Assembly: GCF_001269385.1 (NCBI RefSeq)
Contig: NZ_CXOO01000025.1
Location: 101-64,100, forward strand
From: Limnohabitans sp. DM1
GTDB lineage: Bacteria; Pseudomonadota; Gammaproteobacteria; Burkholderiales; Burkholderiaceae_C
DNA length: 64,000 bases
Reading direction: 5' to 3'
In this document: one piece after another, positions 55,934 through 64,000 of the stretch
Layout: every line of letters starts with the position of its first letter
Numbering within the stretch: the stretch's first letter is position 1
Translations under genes and position numbers: made by a program
The notes under the pieces: model-generated
Database searches by the model: none
Seen by the model: the letters and a program-made list of their open reading frames with translations, nothing else
Told to the model about the DNA's origin: nothing

Positions 55934-56377
55934 TCAATCAAATCCCCGAATCATCAACACAGGCACGGGCGACATGCGCATGATCTGCTCGGAACCACTG
56001 CCCAGCAACACACGTCCAATACCCCGTCTGCCGTGTGTCCCGATCACGATCAGATCAGCCCCCCAGTCGCCTGCGGCATCGGCCACCGACTCGCCCAGGC
56101 GCTGACCCACGCGGTCAATCACCAAAGTGTCGGCCGTGACGTTGGCGGCACTGGCAGCCACCAAGCCGGTTTTCAAAATCTTCTCGGCATTGTCACGGGC
56201 CAGCCCGATCAGCTCCCCCGTGTATTCATGCCCGCCGAGCAAGGACAACTCATCAATGCAATGCACCATGCGAATCTGCGCTTTTTCTGATTGGGCCATT
56301 TTGATGGCGTAGTCCAGCGCCTTGTTGGACGTGTTGCTGCCATCAATGGGCACGAGAATTTTCTTGAACAAGGACAT
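55934..56377 (-). CDS. Universal stress protein (UspA family)
   Basis: 147 residues from ATG 56377 (GGAG upstream). It starts LFKKILVPIDGSNTSNKALD with the ATP-binding Asp, and ends with IGTHGRRGIGRVLLGSGSEQ, the G-2x-G-9x-G-(S/T) ATP loop. Stress proteins of this kind accumulate under starvation or metabolic stress. The gene converges with the Bug protein gene. Nothing else in the region suggests co-regulation. Confidence 0.93.
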   Translation of the reverse strand: MSLFKKILVPIDGSNTSNKALDYAIKMAQSEKAQIRMVHCIDELSLLGGHEYTGELIGLARDNAEKILKTGLVAASAANVTADTLVIDRVGQRLGESVADAAGDWGADLIVIGTHGRRGIGRVLLGSGSEQIMRMSPVPVLMIRGFD

Positions 56378-56680
56378 GGTGGTCTCCAGTAAATGTTGCA
56401 GTGCCTGAAGCGTCCTGTCGAACGCCTCTGGCCGCATGGGTTGATTGCATGGTGTCAATCAATTCCCATGCTAGAGACATGTCTGTCGCGGCAACAGCCA
56501 TCTTTCGATCAATGGGGCTATGCCGGAAGTTATATACCCGGCGCAGGCCCCGCGACGTCGCAGGTCGGTGGCTTCGGCACAGGCCCACGTCGGGGTCTTC
56601 GACCACCGACCTGCAAAATATCGCAACCAACCACCCTGGTTTTCCGGGGTGGTTTGCCTATTCAACTTTTGAAACTGGGC
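56378..56680. other. 303 bp gap with one repeat copy
   Basis: Between usp and the first yceI. It contains the inverted repeat at 56560-56614 and otherwise no supported frame, tRNA or operator. It probably holds the usp promoter and the end of the yceI transcript. Confidence 0.6.
56560..56614. repeat. Inverted repeat, GTAGGTCGG family (short form)
   Basis: GCAGGTCGGTGG (56560-56571) and its exact inverse CCACCGACCTGC (56603-56614) form a 12 bp perfect stem. The loop contains CTTCGGCACAGGCCCACGTC, the reverse of the GGCCTGTGCCGAAACC loop seen at 37.28 kb. Located downstream of yceI. Confidence 0.8.
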
Positions 56681-57259
56681 TTACTGGACCACGGCTTCGA
56701 TGGCGATGTCGATGCGCACTTCATCACCCACGTAAGGTGCGTATTTGCCCGCATTGAACTCGGTGCGCTTGATGGTGGTGAAGGCGTTGGCGCCCAGCGC
56801 TGGCTTTTTGATCATGGGGTGGGGCATGGCCTGGAAGCTGGTGACTGTCAGGGTCACGGGCTTGCTCACGCCTTTGATGGTCAGCTGACCTTCGATGGCT
56901 TTGGGCTTGTCGCCTTCAAACACCACTTGGGTCGATTTGAAAGTGGCGGTGGGGAATTTGGCCGTGTGCAGGAAGTCTTCGCCTTGGATGTGGCCGTTGA
57001 AGTCCACTGAGCCGGTGTTCACCGATTTGAGGTCAATCACGATGTCCACCGAGCCGGTTTTGGCTTCGGCGTCAAACACCACTTTGCCGGTGGTGTTGCT
57101 GAAGCTGCTCAGCTGCGTGGACAGGCCGAAGTGCGAATACGAAAAACGCGGGAAGGTGTGCGAGCTGTCCACGTTGTAGGTCACGGGCGCGGCCAAGGCC
57201 GAGCCTGCGGCCAGCGATGCGAAAGCCAAAGCGGCGGCGAGTTTTTTCAAAGATGTCAT
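56681..57259 (-). CDS. YceI family periplasmic protein
   Basis: 192 residues with a signal peptide (ends LAAP). A lipocalin-like beta-barrel follows: YNVDSSHTFPRFSYSHFGLS, TGSVDIVIDLKSVNTGSVDF and EGQLTIKGVSKPVTLTV. YceI proteins bind isoprenoids such as polyprenyl chains or quinones; their exact role is unproven. Third gene of the cytochrome b561 - yceI - yceI group; the start is about 43 bp behind the second yceI. Confidence 0.92.
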   Translation of the reverse strand: MTSLKKLAAALAFASLAAGSALAAPVTYNVDSSHTFPRFSYSHFGLSTQLSSFSNTTGKVVFDAEAKTGSVDIVIDLKSVNTGSVDFNGHIQGEDFLHTAKFPTATFKSTQVVFEGDKPKAIEGQLTIKGVSKPVTLTVTSFQAMPHPMIKKPALGANAFTTIKRTEFNAGKYAPYVGDEVRIDIAIEAVVQ

Positions 57260-57301
57260 GGGAAAGCTCCTGTGTGAAAAAGTAAAAGGCCAAGGCCCGG
57301 T

Positions 57302-57868
57302 TTATTTGCCCGATTGAGCGGTGATGGAAAAGTTGACCTGGATGTCATTGGCCACCACATCGAACTTGGCCCACATGCCTTCGCCGATGCTGTAGTCGGC
57401 GCGTTTGAGGGTGAAGCCGCCGGTCAGCAGGCCGTCCTTGCCTTGTGCGCTGTGTTTCATGGGAAATTTCACCTCGCGCGTCATCCCCTTGATGCTGAGC
57501 GTGCCTTGCACTTCATATTGGTTGGCTGCGGTTGGCTTGATCTGTTGGGCCACAAACTGGGCCTTGGGGAAGGCGGCGGTGTTGAACCACGATTTGGTGA
57601 CCACTTCTTCGTCGGCCTCGCCCGAGCCGGTGTCCACGCTGGTCAGATCGACTTCAAAGCTGGCTTTGGCCTGTTCGGCCTTGGCGGGATCCAAGTGGAG
57701 CTGGGCGGCAAATTTCTTGAAGCGGCCGTCCATGGCCACGCCCATTTGCTTGTAGCTGAAGGTGACGCTGCTCTTGGCAGGCACGATGGACGTGTAAGGC
57801 GCGGCCTGGGCTTGCGCAGCCAGCGCGAGCGCCGACAGGGTGACGATGTGTTTCAAAGCAGTTTTCAT
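57302..57868 (-). CDS. YceI family protein, second copy
   Basis: 188 residues from ATG 57868. Signal peptide (ends QAQAAP), then SIVPAKSSVTFSYKQMGVAM and LDPAKAEQAKASFEVDLTSV, with the family block QGTLSIKGMTREVKFPM. It shares the barrel but not close sequence with the first copy, so the two are paralogues. It starts 25 bp after the cytochrome b561 stop, consistent with one operon. Confidence 0.9.
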   Translation of the reverse strand: MKTALKHIVTLSALALAAQAQAAPYTSIVPAKSSVTFSYKQMGVAMDGRFKKFAAQLHLDPAKAEQAKASFEVDLTSVDTGSGEADEEVVTKSWFNTAAFPKAQFVAQQIKPTAANQYEVQGTLSIKGMTREVKFPMKHSAQGKDGLLTGGFTLKRADYSIGEGMWAKFDVVANDIQVNFSITAQSGK

Positions 57869-57893
57869 GCGTGTTCTCAAAGCAAGGGGTGAA

Positions 57894-58427
57894 TCAACGT
57901 GCAGGCAACATGCGGCGCAGCGTGTCGTCTTTGTGAAAGAAGTGGTGGAAAAACGCGGCTGCGGCATGGCCTGCAATCAGCACCAGCAAGCCGATGTTCA
58001 AGGCCTCATGCAACTCGGCCAGGCTGCGGCCCAGTGCCTTGTCTTTGCCAATCAGGTCAGGAATCGGCAGCACGCCAAACCAGACTGTGGGCACGCCCTT
58101 GGCCGAACTCATGAGCCAGCCACTCAAAGGGATGGCGATCATCAGCACATACAGCAGGAAGTGGCCTGCATGGGCTGCCATCTGCATATGGCGGGGCATG
58201 CTGTCCGGCAGGGCCGGTGGGCGGTGCGTGACGCGCCACAGCAGGCGCAGCCAGACCAGGAAAAACACGCTCACACCCGCCCATTTGTGCCACGAGTAGT
58301 ACTGCAATTTTTCAGGCGACAGGGGCAGGTCGCTCATGTAATAGCCCAGCGCCAGCAGGCCAAAAATCATCAGGGCCATGAGCCAGTGCAGGCTTTGGGC
58401 AGTGCGCGTGTAGTGGGGCGTGTGCAT
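57894..58427 (-). CDS. Cytochrome b561 family protein
   Basis: 177 residues with four membrane segments. Haem-ligand histidines are expected in QSLHWLMALMIF, YYSWHKWAGVSVFF, AHAGHFLLYVLMI and LHEALNIGLL, as in CybB. It moves electrons between quinol pool and periplasmic partners. Co-encoded with two YceI proteins, a combination found in many proteobacteria and perhaps linked to quinone or isoprenoid handling (inference). First gene of its operon. Confidence 0.92.
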   Translation of the reverse strand: MHTPHYTRTAQSLHWLMALMIFGLLALGYYMSDLPLSPEKLQYYSWHKWAGVSVFFLVWLRLLWRVTHRPPALPDSMPRHMQMAAHAGHFLLYVLMIAIPLSGWLMSSAKGVPTVWFGVLPIPDLIGKDKALGRSLAELHEALNIGLLVLIAGHAAAAFFHHFFHKDDTLRRMLPAR

Positions 58428-58448
58428 GGTGTGTGCTCCTTGAGGGTT

Positions 58449-59234
58449 TCAGTGAAAGCTGTAGCCATCCATGGCGATGACGTGGTCACTGATACCCCGG
58501 AAAAACGCCTCAGGCTGTGCGTCAGCACCCGCAGCACCCAGTGCGGTGAACAAGGGCAACAGGTGCTCGTCGCTGGGGTGGGCGCGTTGGCCTTCGACGT
58601 GCTGGCGGTACGCCAGCAAGCCGGGCACATCGCGGGCCATCATGTGGGTGTGAATCCAGTCGGCAAAGGCCTGCACATAAGCCGGTGTGCCGCCGCCATG
58701 CCTGCTGACCGCCATGAAGTCATGCAGGTTGTGGGTGATGTTGCCCGAGGCCATGACCAGAATGTTCTGCGCAGCCAGCAAGGCCAGTGCTTGGCCCACC
58801 CGGTAAGCGTGCGCCGGGCCCAGGCGGCTTTGCACCGACAGTGGCACCACCGGGATGTCGGCATCCGGGAACATCTGGCGCAGCGGCATCCAGGCCCCGT
58901 GGTCCAGGCCACGCTGGGCGTCTTGTGCCACGGGCAAACCGGCATGCTGCAAAGCCATGACGACCTGAGCGGCGACTTCGGGGCAGCCTGTGGCGGGGTA
59001 GTGCATCTGGTAAAGCCGGGGGTCAAAACCGCCAAAGTCGTGAATGGTTTCGGGCCGGGTGGCAAAGCCCACGGTGGGCACCACCGTGTCCCAGTGCGGG
59101 CTGAGCACCACGATGGCGCGGGGCGTTCCCAGTTGGGTCGCAACGTGGCTCATGGCTGCGCCCGCTGCACCGGGGTGCAGGGCAAACATGGGTGAGCCAT
59201 GGGGCACAAAAAGAACGGGGCGGCGGGCAGACAT
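58449..59234 (-). CDS. DODA-type extradiol ring-cleavage dioxygenase
   Basis: 261 residues from ATG 59234; the upstream frame is non-conserved. Metal-binding His are seen in VLFVPHGSPMFAL and VVLSPHWDTVVPTV; the active site also has LDHGAWMPLRQMFPD and ASGNITHNLHDF. Family members include 4,5-DOPA dioxygenase (YgiD) and LigB-like enzymes for aromatic rings. It faces a LysR regulator. The substrate is unknown. Confidence 0.9.
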   Translation of the reverse strand: MSARRPVLFVPHGSPMFALHPGAAGAAMSHVATQLGTPRAIVVLSPHWDTVVPTVGFATRPETIHDFGGFDPRLYQMHYPATGCPEVAAQVVMALQHAGLPVAQDAQRGLDHGAWMPLRQMFPDADIPVVPLSVQSRLGPAHAYRVGQALALLAAQNILVMASGNITHNLHDFMAVSRHGGGTPAYVQAFADWIHTHMMARDVPGLLAYRQHVEGQRAHPSDEHLLPLFTALGAAGADAQPEAFFRGISDHVIAMDGYSFH

Positions 59235-59354
59235 GGGGCTTGCGGTGAAGGTGTTGGGTGACTGTGGGAGTCCTTGATGGAGGTGCAAGGGCTGCCGATG
59301 TGTTGAACTGTAGGGCCTTCAGTAGCTAAGAAAAAGTGGCCAATGTGCAAATAT

Positions 59355-59375
59355 TTGTTGCAAAATTGGCAACAA
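59355..59375. promoter_or_regulatory. LysR-type operator overlapping its own start
   Basis: TTGTTGC-7-GCAACAA is a perfect 7 bp inverted repeat, and its last base is the A of the LysR ATG. This is a T-N11-A style site. It suggests auto-repression, and control of the divergent DODA-type gene about 120 bp away is plausible. Confidence 0.6.
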
Positions 59376-60262
59376 TGAACAAACTCGATGCCATGCAAAT
59401 TTTTGTACGGGTGGCCGAAGCGGGCAGCTTCACCGCCGTGGCCGAGCAACTGCAGGTGGCGCGCTCGGCCATCACCCGCCAGATCGCCGCGCTGGAAAAG
59501 CAGCTGCGCGTCAAGCTCATCACGCGCAGCACCCGCAGCCTGACGCTCACGCCTGCAGGCTCGGCTTACTTGGAAAAGTGCCGGGTCATCCTGAACATGG
59601 TGGACGCCGCCGAGGCCAGTCTGGGCGAAGACACAGCCCTAGCCCGAGGCCGCATCCGGCTGGGTTTGCCCATCAGCTTTGGCCTGGAGCGGCTCATGCC
59701 CGCCCTGATCGCCTTTGCGCAGGCGCAGCCGCGCATTGAGCTGATGATGGATTTTTCGGACCAGCGCTCCAAGCTGATCGAAGAAGGCATCGACCTGTCG
59801 ATCCGCATCACCGCCGATTTGCAGCCGGGCGACATCGTGCGGCAACTGGGGCAGGCGCACTTGCTGACGCTGGCTTCGCCTGCGTATGTGTCCGCACACG
59901 GCCAGCCCAACCATCCGCAGGCCCTGGTGCATCACGAGTGCCTGGTGTATTCGATGTCCATGAGTGCGGCGACCTGGCCCTATAGTGTGGAGGGCCAGTT
60001 GCAGCACTTTCCGGTGCGTGGCCGCATCCGCGCCAACAACGGTTCGGCCCTGACCCAGGCCGCCGCACGGGGCATGGGCATCACCGTGCAACCGGACTTC
60101 ATCGCCGAGCCCTTTTTAGCGCGGGGCGAGGTGCTGCAAATCCTGCAAGACTTCGCGCCGCCGCCCCTGGGCATTTATGCCGTGCTGCCCAGCAACCGCT
60201 ACATCCCTCACCGGGTCAATGTGCTGCTGGAGCATTTGGCCAACAGTTTGCGTCCGGCTTGA
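59375..60262 (+). CDS. LysR-family transcriptional regulator
   Basis: 295 residues from ATG 59375. The N-terminal helix-turn-helix: MNKLDAMQIFVRVAEAGSFT, then VAEQLQVARSAITRQIAALE (recognition helix), then LITRSTRSLTLTPAG. The substrate-binding lobe (about 85-295) follows. The family normally activates a divergent catabolic gene upon binding a ligand. Here the DODA-type dioxygenase is the natural target. An earlier ATG at 59336 would bring the palindrome into the coding region, so it was not used. Confidence 0.93.
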   Translation: MNKLDAMQIFVRVAEAGSFTAVAEQLQVARSAITRQIAALEKQLRVKLITRSTRSLTLTPAGSAYLEKCRVILNMVDAAEASLGEDTALARGRIRLGLPISFGLERLMPALIAFAQAQPRIELMMDFSDQRSKLIEEGIDLSIRITADLQPGDIVRQLGQAHLLTLASPAYVSAHGQPNHPQALVHHECLVYSMSMSAATWPYSVEGQLQHFPVRGRIRANNGSALTQAAARGMGITVQPDFIAEPFLARGEVLQILQDFAPPPLGIYAVLPSNRYIPHRVNVLLEHLANSLRPA

Positions 60263-60403
60263 ACGGCCACCGGGGATCTCAGTCTGTCACGGGCTTGACG
60301 GGGCTGGCTCAAAATCCGGCCACAATCCGCACACAGGTTCACTCTTTGATTCTTCACCCTCCCTCGGCATGGGTTCTCAGCAACCCGACTTCAGGACTAC
60401 AGC

Positions 60404-61840
60404 ATGACCTACCCCAACACCCAACTCTTCATCAGTGGCCAGTGGTGCGATGCCGCAGATGGCCGCACCCTGCCTGTGTTCAACCCCGCCACCGGCACTG
60501 AAATTGGACGCCTGGCCCACGCAGGCATTCCTGATCTGGAGCGTGCCGCGCAAGCCGCGCAAAAGGGCTTCGAGATCTGGCGCGACACCCCCGCCAACGA
60601 ACGCAGCGCCATCATGCGCAAGGCCGCCGCCCTGATGCGCGAGCGTGCCCCGCAAATTGCTGAACTGCTCACACAGGAGCAAGGCAAGCCCTTGGCCGAA
60701 GCCAAGGTCGAGGCCATGTCGGCCGCCGACATCATCGAGTGGTTTGCCGAAGAAGGCCGCCGCGTCTATGGCCGCATCGTGCCGCCTCGCAACATCAACG
60801 TGCAGCAGCAGGTGCTCAAGCAACCCTTGGGGCCTGTGGCCGCGTTCACCCCCTGGAACTTCCCGGTCAACCAAGTCGTGCGCAAAATGTCAGCGGCCCT
60901 GGCAGCTGGCTGCTCCATCCTGGTCAAAGCCCCCGAAGAAACCCCCGCATCCCCAGCCGAGCTGATCCGCGCGTTTCACGATGCGGGCGTGCCTGCGGGT
61001 GTGATCGGTCTGGTCTACGGCACACCGGCGGACATTTCCAACTACCTGATCGCGCACCCGCTGATCCGCAAAATCACCTTCACCGGCTCCACTCCCGTGG
61101 GCAAGCAGCTGTCTGCACTGGCCGGTCAGCACATGAAACGCGTGACCATGGAGCTGGGCGGTCACGCCCCGGTCATCCTGGCCGAAGACGCCGACATCGC
61201 CTTGGCCGTGAAAACCGCAGGCGCTGCGAAATTCCGTAATGCGGGTCAGGTGTGCATTTCGCCCACCCGCTTTTTGGTGCACCACACAATTGCCGATGAA
61301 TTTGCAGCCTTGATGGCCGCGCATGCCGCATCGCTCAAGGTGGGTGATGGCCTGAGCGCAGGCACCCAGATGGGCCCTTTGGCCAACGAGCGCCGCCTGG
61401 TGGCCATGCAGGCCATCATGCAGGACGCCCGCGCCAAAGGTGCCAAGGTGCTCACGGGCGGCGAGCGCATCGGCACGCAGGGTCATTTCTTTGCGCCCAC
61501 GGTCTTGTCGCATGTGCCGCTGGACGCAGACGTGGTGAACAACGAGCCCTTTGGCCCGATCGCCGCCATCCGCACGTTTGAAAAGATCGAAGACGCCATC
61601 GCCGAAGCCAATCGCTTGCCTTTTGGCCTGTCGGGTTATGCCTTCACCAACTCACTCAAAACCTCGCACCTGCTGAGCCAGCGCCTGGAAGTGGGCATGC
61701 TCTGGATCAATCAACCCGCAGCGCCCTGGCCCGAGCTGCCATTTGGCGGCATCAAGGATTCAGGCTACGGCTCAGAAGGCGGCCCGGAAGCACTGGAAGC
61801 CTATCTGAACACCAAGACGGTGTCCATCTTCAACGGCTGA
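60404..61840 (+). CDS. gabD: NAD(P)-dependent succinate-semialdehyde/aldehyde dehydrogenase (GabD-like)
   Basis: 478 residues, family length. Catalytic and cofactor blocks: [50 protein letters not shown] with the general-base Glu, and [20 protein letters not shown] with the nucleophilic Cys. [15 protein letters not shown] closes the fold. It oxidises an aldehyde, probably succinate semialdehyde from 4-aminobutyrate, but other semialdehydes are possible. Promoter region of about 140 bp; no linked GABA transaminase in the window. Confidence 0.9.
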   Translation: MTYPNTQLFISGQWCDAADGRTLPVFNPATGTEIGRLAHAGIPDLERAAQAAQKGFEIWRDTPANERSAIMRKAAALMRERAPQIAELLTQEQGKPLAEAKVEAMSAADIIEWFAEEGRRVYGRIVPPRNINVQQQVLKQPLGPVAAFTPWNFPVNQVVRKMSAALAAGCSILVKAPEETPASPAELIRAFHDAGVPAGVIGLVYGTPADISNYLIAHPLIRKITFTGSTPVGKQLSALAGQHMKRVTMELGGHAPVILAEDADIALAVKTAGAAKFRNAGQVCISPTRFLVHHTIADEFAALMAAHAASLKVGDGLSAGTQMGPLANERRLVAMQAIMQDARAKGAKVLTGGERIGTQGHFFAPTVLSHVPLDADVVNNEPFGPIAAIRTFEKIEDAIAEANRLPFGLSGYAFTNSLKTSHLLSQRLEVGMLWINQPAAPWPELPFGGIKDSGYGSEGGPEALEAYLNTKTVSIFNG

Positions 61841-61848
61841 TCCGCAAC

Positions 61849-61915
61849 GTCGGACTCTGCGAGTGCCGACCTACAAAAGATGGGGCTTCGTAGGTCGGCG
61901 GTCGAAGACCCCGAC
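61849..61915. repeat. Inverted repeat pair, GTAGGTCGG family
   Basis: GTCGGACTCTGCGAGTGCCG with CCTAC lies at 61849-61874, and the arm beginning GTAGGTCGGCGGTCGAAGAC lies at 61890-61915. They are the two halves found at 37252-37328 but in opposite order, so the stem faces the other way. Between convergent gabD and the histidine kinase; may terminate both. Confidence 0.8.
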
Positions 61916-61942
61916 ATGAGCGGTTAAGCGCTCAGGTGCCCG

Positions 61943-63337
61943 TCAGACCACCGCAGGCAAGATGAGGTGAACCTCGGCGCCGCCTTGGGGGGCGTTGCTG
62001 ATCGTCAGGCTGCCGCCATGGTGCGTGGCGATGGACTTGGAGATGGACAGGCCCACGCCCAGCCCGTCACTTTTGGTGCTGAAAAACGCCGTACTCACTT
62101 GGGCAAGCACCTCGGGCGCGAGTCCCATGCCGTTATCGCTGATGCTCAAGTGCGCCTGATCGGCTTCTCGCCAGATGCGCAGGTCGATGTGGCGATAGGC
62201 CTGCCCTTGCGTGGCCTGGATGGCGTTGCGGCAGATGTTCATGAGGATTTGTGACAACTGTACCGGATCGCCCATGACCCAAACCGCTTGCACAGGCAGG
62301 TGCAGGCTCACATCCACGGCTTCTTTCTGAATCCAATCGTTGGTCAGATCCATGATGTCCTTGACCACCTGGTTGAGGCTGACCCGCTCAAACTGGGTCT
62401 CTTTGGACTGAATGAATTTGCGGATGCGGTTGAGGATATCGACAGCTTTTTGGGTATTGCGCTCAATGTCGCTCAGGTATTTATCCACCGATTGGGCACC
62501 GGTTTTTTCCACCTCCAGATGGGCGCGCTCGGTGATGAGGTAGATGTTCGTGAGCGGCTGACTCAGCTCGTGCGCCAGGGATGCGGCAATCTCGCCCACG
62601 CTGCGTCGGCGGTCAAGCTGCGCGATCTGGTGGCTCAGCCGGGAGCTTTCTTCATTGCGTGCCTGGGCCATGGCCATCTGGCCCGTCTGGCGCGTCAGAC
62701 GCTCCAGAAAAATACCCATGAAGCCGATGTTGCCGACGATGGCGCCCATCACCCCCAGGAAAACAATCACCATGGTCAACACATCCTCATTCAATGCGTC
62801 ACCCTGGGATATGTCCAGAGCCACCCCCCCAGACCGCACGCTCAAGACCAGGCCAAAAACCAAGTACGAAGAAGCCAGCCAACGCGCGCTGGTGCTCTTT
62901 TCTTGCCGCCCAATCGCAAAGCCAAGCCAAGCCAAGCACAACAACAATACGGCGGTGATGCCCGAGCCCCAGCTGTAACGAAGCTGTTCGCTGCGCAGCA
63001 CATGGTGGAAATACGCATAGACCAAAGCAGCAAGCACCACACCGATAAATATACGGGTCAGATACAAAGGCTTGTGCAAAGCATGGCGCAAGGCGATCAC
63101 ACGCAAAGAAATGCCCACAAAAAAGCATGTATTGGCCACCCCATAAGTCAGCCAATCGGGCAAATGAGCACGGTAACCCAGTAAAACCAAGCCCGCACCA
63201 AAAACCCAGCCGCCACTGCACCACAAATTGATGATGGCCGAACGCTGTTTGATCAATGCCAGCCAGACACCCAGTGGCATCACCAAGTACAAAAGGCCTG
63301 CAATGAAATAAGCCGTCGGCAAATGAAAAGTGAACAA
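61943..63337 (-). CDS. Sensor histidine kinase, membrane-bound, orphan
   Basis: 464 residues with a TTG start (63337); no ATG near the conserved N-terminus fits. About six or seven membrane segments form the first 220 residues, with no PAS domain seen. The dimerisation/H-box is IAASLAHELSQPLTNIYLIT (phospho-His), then the ATP-binding N-box MNICRNAIQATQG, and G1 ISDNGMGLAPEVL, G2 KSDGLGVGLSISKSI. Resembles DctB/FixL-type kinases in the H-box Q-P-L. No response regulator gene is in the window; one may lie elsewhere. Confidence 0.9.
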   Translation of the reverse strand: MFTFHLPTAYFIAGLLYLVMPLGVWLALIKQRSAIINLWCSGGWVFGAGLVLLGYRAHLPDWLTYGVANTCFFVGISLRVIALRHALHKPLYLTRIFIGVVLAALVYAYFHHVLRSEQLRYSWGSGITAVLLLCLAWLGFAIGRQEKSTSARWLASSYLVFGLVLSVRSGGVALDISQGDALNEDVLTMVIVFLGVMGAIVGNIGFMGIFLERLTRQTGQMAMAQARNEESSRLSHQIAQLDRRRSVGEIAASLAHELSQPLTNIYLITERAHLEVEKTGAQSVDKYLSDIERNTQKAVDILNRIRKFIQSKETQFERVSLNQVVKDIMDLTNDWIQKEAVDVSLHLPVQAVWVMGDPVQLSQILMNICRNAIQATQGQAYRHIDLRIWREADQAHLSISDNGMGLAPEVLAQVSTAFFSTKSDGLGVGLSISKSIATHHGGSLTISNAPQGGAEVHLILPAVV

Positions 63338-63406
63338 CTCAGAGCACCTTCGCCGTGCGGGATCGGTGGCCGGTGAAACCGCTAGCGAAAACGGTCAGAA
63401 CCAGGG

Positions 63407-63898
63407 TCATCGGGCGGCCACAAAACTGCCCGACTTGCCGCCGTGCTTTTCCAACAAGGTCACGCCGCTGATGGACATGCCCCGGTCCACCGCCTTGCAC
63501 ATGTCATAGATCGTCAACAAAGCCACCTGCACGGCAGTCAGGGCTTCCATTTCGACGCCCGTCTGGCCCACCGTTTCGGCCGTGGCCGTGCAGGCCACGG
63601 CATGCTGCGAAGGCAAGATTTCAAAATCGACGGCCACGCGGGTCAGGCCAATCGGGTGACACAAGGGAATCAGGTCGCTGGTTTTTTTGGCGCCCTGTAT
63701 GCCTGCGATGCGTGCGATGCCCAACACATCGCCTTTTTTCGCCGTGCCCGACTCGATCAGCGCCAAGGTGGCAGGCAGCATCTCGATGCGTCCCGTAGCC
63801 ACTGCAATGCGGCGAGTGGCCGTCTTGGCGCCCACATCCACCATGTGGGCTTGGCCTTGGGCATCAAAATGGGTCAAGACTTCAGAGGGCTTTGTCAT
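63407..63898 (-). CDS. moaC: Cyclic pyranopterin monophosphate synthase MoaC
   Basis: 163 residues from ATG 63898 (a TTG five codons upstream is possible). The family blocks [38 protein letters not shown] and [20 protein letters not shown], with [20 protein letters not shown], are complete. With MoaA it turns GTP into cyclic pyranopterin monophosphate, the first step of molybdenum cofactor synthesis. Other moa genes are not in the window. It ends about 70 bp before the histidine kinase start on the same strand. Confidence 0.95.
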   Translation of the reverse strand: MTKPSEVLTHFDAQGQAHMVDVGAKTATRRIAVATGRIEMLPATLALIESGTAKKGDVLGIARIAGIQGAKKTSDLIPLCHPIGLTRVAVDFEILPSQHAVACTATAETVGQTGVEMEALTAVQVALLTIYDMCKAVDRGMSISGVTLLEKHGGKSGSFVAAR

Positions 63899-64000
63899 CG
63901 CAAGGGTGCTCAATTCTGTTTACAAATCATTCACGAGAATGGCGCATCATACGGCCATTGAATGGCACACTTTCTGACGTGAAACACAAATTTTTCCGAC

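Noticed and set aside
57840..59195. 451-codon plus-strand frame over cytochrome b561 and the dioxygenase
   Set aside because: Crosses two real minus-strand genes; Cys/His/Gln-rich shadow.
63914..64000. Possible plus-strand gene beginning near 63978 (GTG AAA CAC AAA)
   Set aside because: Only seven codons are inside the window; nothing to support it.

Overview
The window looks like a chromosomal segment of a betaproteobacterium of the Comamonadaceae type (Limnohabitans, Rhodoferax or Comamonas-like). This is an inference from gene content: a general porin, TRAP and Bug-type solute binding proteins, many CoA-dependent catabolic enzymes, a fused indolepyruvate:ferredoxin oxidoreductase, and high G+C with strong GC3 bias. 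No rRNA, tRNA or CRISPR array was seen.

Layout. 0-2 kb is a damaged edge: the end of an IS5-family transposase, a broken VCBS/CAP-domain lipoprotein gene and a doubtful kinase-like remnant. 2-6.7 kb holds an MFS transporter, an NTF2-like protein, a crotonase, a short CaiB-type CoA transferase and an alpha/beta hydrolase 4 bp behind mutS. 9.5-13.6 kb holds lemA plus a TPM-domain gene, then a CapA-like gene overlapping a phosphoribosyltransferase, facing a small hydrolase. 13.6-16.6 kb is a stress block: a groEL without groES, hsp20 and a CBS-pair protein. 16.8-24.1 kb is mostly housekeeping (suhB, trmJ, cysE, dnaG), with a decayed toxin-antitoxin pair and a frameshifted acyl-CoA synthetase gene. 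24.2-30.8 kb holds a porin, a TRAP transporter operon with an internal terminator, a Nudix gene, a FAH-family hydrolase facing a MarR regulator, and an ABM-domain gene whose upstream region was replaced by an insertion sequence.

30.8-36.1 kb is the accessory island. A nearly intact ISL3-family element is followed by three overlapping genes: a protein with a Mrr-like nuclease motif, a small middle component and an ABC/SMC-like ATPase with a CxxC zinc hook. I read this as an ABC-three-component (ABC-3C) predicted conflict system.

36-49 kb returns to core metabolism: a YihY-family protein, indolepyruvate oxidoreductase facing an Lrp regulator, a thioesterase, an AidB-like acyl-CoA dehydrogenase with a crotonase, an Old Yellow Enzyme relative, a DUF2237 protein and a umuDC operon with a clear LexA box. 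49-56 kb starts with a 1072-residue fusion of a corrinoid/4Fe-4S reductive-dehalogenase-like module to a flavin/NAD reductase and a 2Fe-2S ferredoxin (BhbA/NpRdhA architecture). It is followed by an SDR, a NIPSNAP protein, an ArgE-type deacetylase and a Bug binding protein. 56-64 kb holds a universal stress protein, two yceI genes with a cytochrome b561, a DODA-type dioxygenase facing a LysR regulator, a gabD-like dehydrogenase, an orphan histidine kinase and moaC.

A dispersed palindromic repeat with arms close to GTAGGTCGG-N-CCGAC sits between genes at five or more places (16.65, 37.25, 45.0, 56.56 and 61.85 kb). Two unrelated repeats occur at 4.7 and 20.1 kb.
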